NCBI GenBank assembly: GCA_963666705.2
Contig: CAXXKO010000030.1
Span: forward strand, 124,001-188,000
Length of the DNA stretch: 64,000 nt
From: G963666705 sp963666705
Lineage (GTDB): Bacteria; Pseudomonadota; Alphaproteobacteria; CADEGL01
Direction of reading: 5' to 3'
Under the pieces are notes generated by a model. It did not search any database, was not told the origin of the DNA, and saw nothing but the letters and a program-made list of their open reading frames with translations. Shown here piece after piece: positions 57,872 through 64,000 of this stretch. Numbering within the stretch: the stretch's first letter is position 1; each line of letters begins with the position of its first letter. A program made the position numbers and the translations under genes.

Positions 57872-59254
57872 GTGGGCGCCGGGCACCGCTTCGATCCCAC
57901 GGTCTTGCGCGAATACGACATTCGCGGTGTCGTCGGTGACACCTTGTCCGAGGCCGACGCCCATGCCCTCGGCCGCGCCTTCGGCACCATCGTCGCCGCG
58001 GGCGGCGGCGGCCGAGTCTGCGTCGGCTACGACGGGCGCCTCAGCTCCCCCGCCTTCGAGGCCGCCACGGTCGAGGGGCTGACCGCCGCGGGCATCGATG
58101 CCGTGCGCGTCGGCCTGGGGCCGAGCCCGATGCTTTATTTCGCCGTCCATACCCTGGGCGCCGAAGGCGGCATCATGGTCACCGGCTCCCACAACCCGCC
58201 CGAATACAACGGCTTCAAGATGATGATCGGCACCCGGTCCTTCCACGGCGCCGACATCCAGGGCCTGGGCGCGCTCGCCGCCGCCGGCGCCTATGGCACG
58301 GGCCAGGGCCGCGCGACTGAAGTGGCGGTCGCCGAGGATTACGTCGCCCGCCTGGCCGCCGATTTCGACGGCGGGCGGGACATGACGGTGGTGTGGGATG
58401 CCGGCAACGGCGCGGCGGGGCCGGCCATCGAGGCGTTGTGCGACCGCCTGCCGGGCCGGCACCGCGTCCTCTATGGCGAGGTGGATGGCCGCTTCCCCAA
58501 CCATCACCCCGACCCGACCCTGCCCGAGACCCTTGCCGACCTGCGCCGCGCGGTGGCCGCGGAGGGGGCGGAGGCCGGCATCGCCCTCGATGGCGACGGC
58601 GACCGCATCGGCGTCATCGACGGCCGGGGGCGCATCCTGTGGGGCGATCAGATTTTGATGCTGCTGGCGCGCGACGTGTTGCGCGCGCGGCCCGGCGCCA
58701 CGGTCATCGCCGACGTGAAGGCCAGCCAGGCCCTGTTCGACGAGATCGCGCGGCTGGGCGGTCGGCCGCTGATGTGGCGCACGGGCCATTCGCTTATCAA
58801 GACCAAGATGGCGGAGACCGGCGCCCCCCTCGCCGGGGAGATGAGCGGCCATATATTCTTCGCCGACCGCTATTACGGCTTCGACGACGCGCTCTATGCC
58901 GCCGTGCGCCTTCTCGGCCTCGTGTCCCGGTCCGAGCGCACCCTGGCCGACCTCCACGACGAGCTGCCGCGCATGGTCAACACGCCCGAGCTTCGCTTTC
59001 CATGCTCGGAGGCGCGGAAATTCGCCATCGTCGCGGAGGTCGAAGCGCGCCTCAGGGATGCGGGCGCCGACCTCTCGGACATCGACGGCGTGCGCGTGCG
59101 TACCCGCGACGGCTGGTGGCTGCTGCGCGCCTCGAACACGCAGAATGTGCTCGTGGCGCGCTGCGAATCGGAGACGGAAGCGGGGCTCGAGCGCCTCAAG
59201 GACGCGCTCGCCACCGCCCTCCGCCCAAGCGGTATCGAGCCGCCGCTCGCCTGA
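57872..59254 (+). CDS. Phosphomannomutase/phosphoglucomutase
   Basis: 460 residues, four-domain alpha-D-phosphohexomutase. The phosphoserine loop is VTGSHNPPEYNGFKM, the metal loop DGDGDRIGV, the sugar loop GEMSGHIFF and the phosphate-binding loop RASNTQNVL. This is the AlgC/PgmG type that acts on both glucose and mannose phosphates. GTG 57872 lies eight bases after the ugd stop, so the two are co-translated from one message. It would supply glucose-1-phosphate for GalU. Confidence 0.9.
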   Translation: MGAGHRFDPTVLREYDIRGVVGDTLSEADAHALGRAFGTIVAAGGGGRVCVGYDGRLSSPAFEAATVEGLTAAGIDAVRVGLGPSPMLYFAVHTLGAEGGIMVTGSHNPPEYNGFKMMIGTRSFHGADIQGLGALAAAGAYGTGQGRATEVAVAEDYVARLAADFDGGRDMTVVWDAGNGAAGPAIEALCDRLPGRHRVLYGEVDGRFPNHHPDPTLPETLADLRRAVAAEGAEAGIALDGDGDRIGVIDGRGRILWGDQILMLLARDVLRARPGATVIADVKASQALFDEIARLGGRPLMWRTGHSLIKTKMAETGAPLAGEMSGHIFFADRYYGFDDALYAAVRLLGLVSRSERTLADLHDELPRMVNTPELRFPCSEARKFAIVAEVEARLRDAGADLSDIDGVRVRTRDGWWLLRASNTQNVLVARCESETEAGLERLKDALATALRPSGIEPPLA

Positions 59255-59320
59255 CTTCGTTTCGGGAGGGGCCGGCCGGGCTCGCGCTCGAGCGGTTCCA
59301 CTTCGATCGGACCCACTCTA

Positions 59321-59584
59321 GTACCCACTTTCATAATTCCGTGTTCCATACGATCGCTTTTCCCGTCTCCTCGGCAGGAGGGGGTGCGCCGGCGATGCCG
59401 GGGCATCGTCAAGCATCCCCGACACCCCGAGGGGGCAGGAAAAGCGACCCGCAGGGCAGCGCCCCGAGGCCCCCGGACGTCGTCGCGCGCCGCTTGTGAT
59501 GCCCCGGCATCACGGTGCGCCACGCTCCTAGCCGGGAACCTCGGGGCGCCGTCGTATGGCACACGGAATTATGAAAGTGGGTAC
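59321..59584. mobile_element. 264-bp MITE with IS630-type CTAG target, copy 2
   Basis: Same length and ends (GTACCCACTTTCATAATTCC and complement) as the copy at 28132-28395, with only a handful of base differences. It is flanked by CTAG on both sides. It lies in the 440-base space between the convergent phosphohexomutase and carboxypeptidase genes. The remaining intergenic sequence has two similar GAGCG(G/A)TTCCA...CTCTAG segments and no gene. Confidence 0.88.
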
Positions 59585-59694
59585 TAGCGCTCTATCTCGC
59601 TCGCGGCAGCGGACCGAGTGGTCCGCGCGGGCGCGCCGGGCGACCGGCGGGCCGCCTTGCGGCCTGGAGCGATTCCAGTCGTGGTGGAGACGCT

Positions 59695-60906
59695 CTAGTT
59701 CGCGGTCGAGGCCAGCTCCGTCGATCGCCGCGGCGCCACCACCATGCAATCCATCTTCTTGCTCTCGAGCCGGCGGCAGGCCGTGCGTGCGTTGGGCCCG
59801 GTGAGGCCGAAAAGCCGGGCGCGGTAAAGCGAGCCGACCCGGCCGTCGATCGGTAGAATATGGACGGACGCTTCGATCAGCAGGACGGGCGCCAGCCGGG
59901 TCGCGAGCTCGGCCGCGCTCTGCGCCTGGTCGTAGCGGCGGAAGGCGCCGACTTGGATGGACCATTCGGCGCCACCGGGCACCGTGTTGGCGGGGGTGCT
60001 GGGGATGGCGGGCGGCGCCTCGGGCGCGCTGGCCACGGTCGTGGCGGGCCGCTCCGGCGGCTGTGGCTTGATCTGCCGCGGCACCGCGACATCTATGACC
60101 GGGGCCGCGATCTGAGCGAAGCCCCGGTCGAGGAGCTTGGCCATATGGCGGTCGCGGGACGACGCCGAGTCGCCGCCGAAGACGACGGCGATGAGGCGCC
60201 TGTCGCCGCGCTCCACCGACGCGACGAGGTTATAGCCGGAGGCATGGATGTAGCCCGTCTTGATGCCGTCCATCCCTTCATACTTGCCGAGCAGCTTGTT
60301 GTGGTTGCGGTAGGTGGCGCCGCGGTAGGTGAAGCGCGGAGTCGAGAAATAGCGATAGAGCCCCGGGAAGTCCCGCAGCATCGCCTGCGCCAGGATGGCC
60401 ATGTCGCGCGCGCTGCTGAGCTGCCCCTTGTCGGGCAAGCCCGAGGCGTTGCGGAAGGAGGTCCGCGACATGCCGAGGGCAAGGGCCTTGTTGGTCATGA
60501 GGCGCGTGAACCGCTTCTCCGTGACGCCCAGCGCTTCGGCGATCACCACCGCCACATCGTTGGCCGATTTGGTGACGAGCGCCAGGATGGCGTCTTCGAC
60601 GGCGATGGTGTCTGCGGGCCCGAGGCCCAGCTTGGAGGGCGGCTGGCGCGTCGCCCGGACCGAGACCTGGAGCTTGTCGCCGAGCGCGAGGCGCTTATCC
60701 CGGAGCGCCTCGAAGACCATGTAGAGGGTCATGATCTTGGTGAGCGACGCCGGGTAGTTGCGGGTGTCCGCGTTGACCTCGTGCAGCACCGCGCCGGTCT
60801 CGGCGTCGATCACGATGGAGGCGTACTTGGCCAGGGCAGGCTGGGGGGCGTACAGCAGGGCGGCGAACAGGAGAGCGGCCACTAGAAGAAGACCCCGGGC
60901 CGCCAT
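59695..60906 (-). CDS. D-alanyl-D-alanine carboxypeptidase (S11) with C-terminal SPOR domain
   Basis: 403 residues. N-terminal signal (GLLLVAALLFAALLYAPQPA then LAKYASIVI), the penicillin-binding motifs SLTK (active Ser), SAND and KTG (GIKTGYIHASGYN), a Pro/Ala-rich linker and a SPOR domain (EWSIQVGAFRRYDQAQSAAE to CRRLESKKMDCMV). It trims pentapeptide stems in the periplasm. The SPOR domain would direct it to denuded glycan at the septum. It is divergent from clpS, with an AT-rich 360-base space that contains CTTAATTCTAAGAAATTAAG (a weak hairpin) and probably both promoters. Confidence 0.9.
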   Translation of the reverse strand: MAARGLLLVAALLFAALLYAPQPALAKYASIVIDAETGAVLHEVNADTRNYPASLTKIMTLYMVFEALRDKRLALGDKLQVSVRATRQPPSKLGLGPADTIAVEDAILALVTKSANDVAVVIAEALGVTEKRFTRLMTNKALALGMSRTSFRNASGLPDKGQLSSARDMAILAQAMLRDFPGLYRYFSTPRFTYRGATYRNHNKLLGKYEGMDGIKTGYIHASGYNLVASVERGDRRLIAVVFGGDSASSRDRHMAKLLDRGFAQIAAPVIDVAVPRQIKPQPPERPATTVASAPEAPPAIPSTPANTVPGGAEWSIQVGAFRRYDQAQSAAELATRLAPVLLIEASVHILPIDGRVGSLYRARLFGLTGPNARTACRRLESKKMDCMVVAPRRSTELASTAN

Positions 60907-61269
60907 ACGCGGCGCTCGGAGTCCATCGGCACACCAGACGAAATCGTTCCCCCTCAATGTATCGGCCCGTTCCAATTCAAACGAACAGCACACCTGCTGA
61001 CTTAATTCTAAGAAATTAAGATTTTATTGTCTATTATTTTATGAAATTTGATTTTGGCGGTTTTTCGGTTGTTGTCGGCCATGGGAGGAGGTCAAGGGAC
61101 GGCTGCGCCTAGCGCTTGTGGGTCGGGCATCCCGGCCGTACATGATGGCCGTCCCGCCGCCGAAATCTGCGCCCTTGGCCGATCGGGAAAGAATGCCATA
61201 TTGTTTTTGCCGGCGCGGCCGGGCCACGGAGCCCCGCCGGCCCACCCGATCGGAAACATGCCGCCCAGG

Positions 61270-61617
61270 ATGAGCCACGACCCGAACGACGGACAGGACG
61301 ACGACAAGGGCGGCGGCGGCGCGCCCAAAACCGGCGTCGTGCTCGAAACCCGGCCCAAGACGAAGAAGCCGGACATGTATAAAGTGTTGATGCTCAATGA
61401 TGACTACACGCCCATGGAGTTCGTGGTCTATGTCCTGGAGCGGTTCTTCAACATGAGCCATCCACGCGCGACGCAGATCATGCTCCACGTCCACCGGCGG
61501 GGCGTTGGCGTATGCGGGGTCTTTACCTACGAGGTGGCGGAGACGAAAGTGCATCAGGTGATGGAGTTCGCGCGCGAGCATGAGCACCCCCTGCAGTGCA
61601 CGATGGAAAAGGACTGA
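61270..61617 (+). CDS. clpS: ATP-dependent Clp protease adaptor ClpS
   Basis: 115 residues. A disordered, Asp/Gly-rich N-terminal tail is followed by the ClpS core: YKVLMLNDDYTPMEFVVYVL (N-degron pocket with the NDD motif), MLHVHRRGVGVCGVFTYEVA and the C-terminal HPLQCTMEK. It delivers N-end-rule substrates to ClpA and inhibits SsrA-substrate degradation. An ATG four codons upstream (61258) is an equally possible start. ClpA follows 22 bases later. Confidence 0.93.
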   Translation: MSHDPNDGQDDDKGGGGAPKTGVVLETRPKTKKPDMYKVLMLNDDYTPMEFVVYVLERFFNMSHPRATQIMLHVHRRGVGVCGVFTYEVAETKVHQVMEFAREHEHPLQCTMEKD

Positions 61618-61639
61618 AGGAGGAAGGGGATCGGTGGGC

Positions 61640-63937
61640 ATGCTTTCACCCAATCTCGAGCGCACTTTGAGGCAGGCGATCGATTTCGCCAACGAGCGCC
61701 GGCACGAGTACGCCACGCTCGAGCATTTGCTGCTCGCCCTCGTCGACGACGACGACGCGGTGCCGGTCCTGCGCGCCTGCGGGGTGGAGCTCGACCGCCT
61801 GTGCGCCGACCTTGCCGACTATATCGACAACGAGCTCGCGAGCCTCATATCCAACCGCCTGGACGAAGCCAAGCCGACGGCGAGCTTCCAGCGCGTCCTC
61901 CAGCGCGCGGTGATCCACGTCCAGTCCTCGGGGCGGGAGAGCGTGACCGGGGCCAACGTCCTCGTCGCCATGTTCGCCGAGCGCGAATCGCACGCCGTCT
62001 ACTTCCTCCAGCTCCAGGACATGACGCGCCTCGATGCCATCAACTACATCTCCCACGGCGTGGCCAAGGTGGCGGGCCAGTCCGAGCCGCGCACCGTCGA
62101 GGGCGCGGAGGAGGCGGAGGACGGCGAGCCCGTCAACCAGCGCGGCCTGGAGGCGCTCGACGCCTATTGCGTCGACCTCAACCGGAAGGCGCGGGAGGGG
62201 CGCATCGACCCTCTGATCGGCCGCGAGGCCGAGATCGAGCGCACCATCCAGATCCTGTGCCGGCGGACCAAGAACAACCCGCTCTACGTGGGCGACGCGG
62301 GCGTCGGCAAGACGGCGCTCGCCGAAGGCCTGGCCCGGCGCATCGTCGGCGCCGAGGTGCCGGCCGTGCTCGCGGACGCCGTCATCTTCTCTCTCGACAT
62401 GGGCTCGCTGCTGGCCGGTACGCGCTACCGCGGCGACTTCGAGGAGCGCATCAAGGCGGTGCTCAACGAGCTCGGGTCCCAACCCGGCGCCATCCTCTTC
62501 ATCGACGAGATCCATACGGTGATCGGCGCGGGGGCGACGAGCGGCGGCTCCATGGACGCGTCCAACCTCTTGAAGCCCGCCCTGCAGAGCGGCACGCTCC
62601 GCTGCATCGGGTCGACCACCTACAAGGAGTACCGGACCTATTTCGAGAAGGACCGGGCGCTCGTCCGCCGGTTCCAGAAGATCGACGTGAACGAGCCCTC
62701 GATCGAGGACACGATCAAGATCCTGCGCGGCCTCAAGCCCTATTACGAGGAGCACCACAAGGTCCGTTACACGGCCGATGCCCTGCGCACGGCGGTGGAG
62801 CTCTCGGCCCGCTACATCACCGACCGCAAGCTGCCCGACAAGGCCATCGACGTGATCGACGAGACCGGCGCCTCGCAGATGCTGCTGCCCGAGAAACGCC
62901 GGCGCAAGACCATCGGCGTCAAGGAGATCGAGGCCGTGGTGGCCAAGATCGCCCGCGTCCCGCCCAAGACCGTCTCGCGCGACGACAAGGCCTCGCTCCA
63001 GACCTTGGAGCGGGACTTGAAGCGCATGGTCTACGGCCAGGACCAGGCCATCGACGCGCTCACGGCCGCCATCAAGCTCTCCCGCGCCGGCCTGCGCGAG
63101 CCCGAGAAGCCCATCGGCAGCTACCTCTTCTCCGGCCCCACGGGCGTGGGCAAGACCGAGGCGGCGCGCCAGCTCGCCAGCACCCTCGGGGTCGAGCTGC
63201 ACCGCTTCGACATGTCGGAATACATGGAGCGGCACTCGATCTCGCGCCTCATCGGCGCTCCGCCCGGCTATGTGGGCTTCGACCAGGGCGGCCTGCTGAC
63301 CGACGCCATCGACCAGCACCCCTACGCCGTCCTGCTGCTCGACGAGATCGAGAAGGCCCACCCCGACGTCTTCAACGTCCTGCTCCAGATCATGGACTAC
63401 GGCAAGCTCACCGACCACAACGGCAAGACCGTGGATTTCCGCAACGTGATCCTGATCATGACCACCAACGCGGGCGCCGCCGACCTCGCCAAGCCCGCCA
63501 TCGGCTTCGAGCGCACCCGGCGCGAGGGCGACGACGAGGAGGCCATCAACCGCACCTTCACGCCCGAGTTCCGCAACCGGCTCGATGCCATCATCGGCTT
63601 CGCCCCGCTCTCCGAGGCCACTGTCCTGCGCGTCGTGGACAAGTTCGCCATGCAGCTCGAGGAGCAGCTCGGCGACCGCGGCGTCAGCCTCCGGCTCACC
63701 GACGCGGCGCGCAAGTGGCTGGCCGCCAAGGGCTACGAGCCCACCTTCGGCGCCCGCCCCCTGGCCCGCATCATCCAGGAGCATGTCAAGAAGCCGCTCG
63801 CCGAGGAATTGCTGTTCGGCAAGCTCGCCAATGGCGGCCTCGTCGAGGTCGATGTGGGCGAGGGCGGCCTCGTCTTCGCCTACTCCAAGGACGGCGGCGG
63901 CGCCAGCAAGGGCCGCAAGTCCGCGCTCGTCGAGTAG
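61640..63937 (+). CDS. clpA: ATP-dependent Clp protease ATP-binding subunit ClpA
   Basis: 765 residues. Clp N-domain (LERTLRQAIDFANERRHEYA), AAA+ module 1 with GDAGVGKTALAEGLARRI and the ILFIDEIHTVIGAGATSGGS Walker B, and AAA+ module 2 with FSGPTGVGKTEAARQLA and LLLDEIEKAHPDVFN. The missing ClpB-type middle coiled coil identifies it as ClpA. It unfolds substrates for ClpP, aided by ClpS. ATG 61640 gives the standard MLSPNLE start; GTG 61634 is another choice. Operon with clpS. Confidence 0.95.
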   Translation: MLSPNLERTLRQAIDFANERRHEYATLEHLLLALVDDDDAVPVLRACGVELDRLCADLADYIDNELASLISNRLDEAKPTASFQRVLQRAVIHVQSSGRESVTGANVLVAMFAERESHAVYFLQLQDMTRLDAINYISHGVAKVAGQSEPRTVEGAEEAEDGEPVNQRGLEALDAYCVDLNRKAREGRIDPLIGREAEIERTIQILCRRTKNNPLYVGDAGVGKTALAEGLARRIVGAEVPAVLADAVIFSLDMGSLLAGTRYRGDFEERIKAVLNELGSQPGAILFIDEIHTVIGAGATSGGSMDASNLLKPALQSGTLRCIGSTTYKEYRTYFEKDRALVRRFQKIDVNEPSIEDTIKILRGLKPYYEEHHKVRYTADALRTAVELSARYITDRKLPDKAIDVIDETGASQMLLPEKRRRKTIGVKEIEAVVAKIARVPPKTVSRDDKASLQTLERDLKRMVYGQDQAIDALTAAIKLSRAGLREPEKPIGSYLFSGPTGVGKTEAARQLASTLGVELHRFDMSEYMERHSISRLIGAPPGYVGFDQGGLLTDAIDQHPYAVLLLDEIEKAHPDVFNVLLQIMDYGKLTDHNGKTVDFRNVILIMTTNAGAADLAKPAIGFERTRREGDDEEAINRTFTPEFRNRLDAIIGFAPLSEATVLRVVDKFAMQLEEQLGDRGVSLRLTDAARKWLAAKGYEPTFGARPLARIIQEHVKKPLAEELLFGKLANGGLVEVDVGEGGLVFAYSKDGGGASKGRKSALVE

Positions 63938-63967
63938 CGCCCTGGTGGTGTGAGTGCGACAGAAGAG

Positions 63968-64000
63968 TCCCCCTCTCCCCTCGGGGAGAGGGCCGGGGTG
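63968..64000. repeat. Start of a BIME-like palindromic repeat, cut by the window edge
   Basis: AGTCCCCCTCTCCCCTCGGG continuing GAGAGGGCCGGGGTG, the same left half as at 6908. It lies 30 bases after the clpA stop. The rest is outside the window. Confidence 0.65.

Overview
The window is 64 kb of high-GC chromosome that most likely comes from an alphaproteobacterium, probably of the Rhodospirillales type. The signs are a MipZ-type division ATPase, a SPOR-domain D,D-carboxypeptidase followed by clpS-clpA, a DgcA/DgcB/ETF amine-demethylase operon, and BrnT-type toxin-antitoxin remains. All functional names were assigned by reading the protein sequences; no database search was run.

Left part (1-13 kb). 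A GFA-family fragment, a PLP decarboxylase and an SDR precede a long leftward operon: two tandem DgcA-like flavin demethylases, a DgcB-like membrane Fe-S protein and an ETF alpha/beta pair. This should strip N-methyl groups from a quaternary-amine-derived substrate (dimethylglycine, sarcosine or N-methylproline type) and pass electrons to the membrane. A broken L-carnitine-dehydrogenase-like gene, an ADP-forming acyl-CoA synthetase and a CaiD-like hydratase further right fit a wider carnitine/betaine theme.

Middle part (13-42 kb). A BrnT/HTH toxin-antitoxin locus is truncated by an IS3-family element (13562-18329), which is itself interrupted by two identical, inverted IS1380-family copies. 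Further right are SDR, class IV aminotransferase and hydrolase genes, the carnitine-dehydrogenase-like gene hit by IS630 and IS1595, cysQ, a DUF3775 gene split by a 264-bp MITE, amrS, an M24 peptidase split by IS630, then cupin, VOC, CaiD-like, DUF3179, molybdopterin oxidoreductase, mipZ, MFS, VWA and DnaJ-domain genes.

Right-centre (42-55.6 kb). This is the most unusual region. It holds a tandemly duplicated two-gene module: a signal-peptide-bearing partner protein, then a T4-lysozyme-fold muramidase with LysM, carrying the E26/D35/T41 catalytic triad in both copies. A muramidase fragment lies at 55 kb. Both partner genes are split by mobile elements and both muramidase genes are intact. Removing the insertions at their target-site duplications restores partner reading frames of 295 and 294 codons' worth of protein. 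The inserted elements are three IS1595-like cassettes: one with an operon of DUF6978-like and DUF1828-like genes, one with a class II tRNA-Leu(UAG) with a 35-nt variable region plus a 143-aa coiled-coil protein, and one non-autonomous cassette with a leucine-rich-repeat-variant protein (itself hit by a 1075-bp IS1595 copy). The second module carries an IS4-family element.

Right end (55.6-64 kb). A sugar-nucleotide operon (galU, ugd, phosphohexomutase), a second MITE copy, a SPOR-domain D-Ala-D-Ala carboxypeptidase and clpS-clpA. Palindromic GC-rich repeats of a shared type sit in four intergenic regions.
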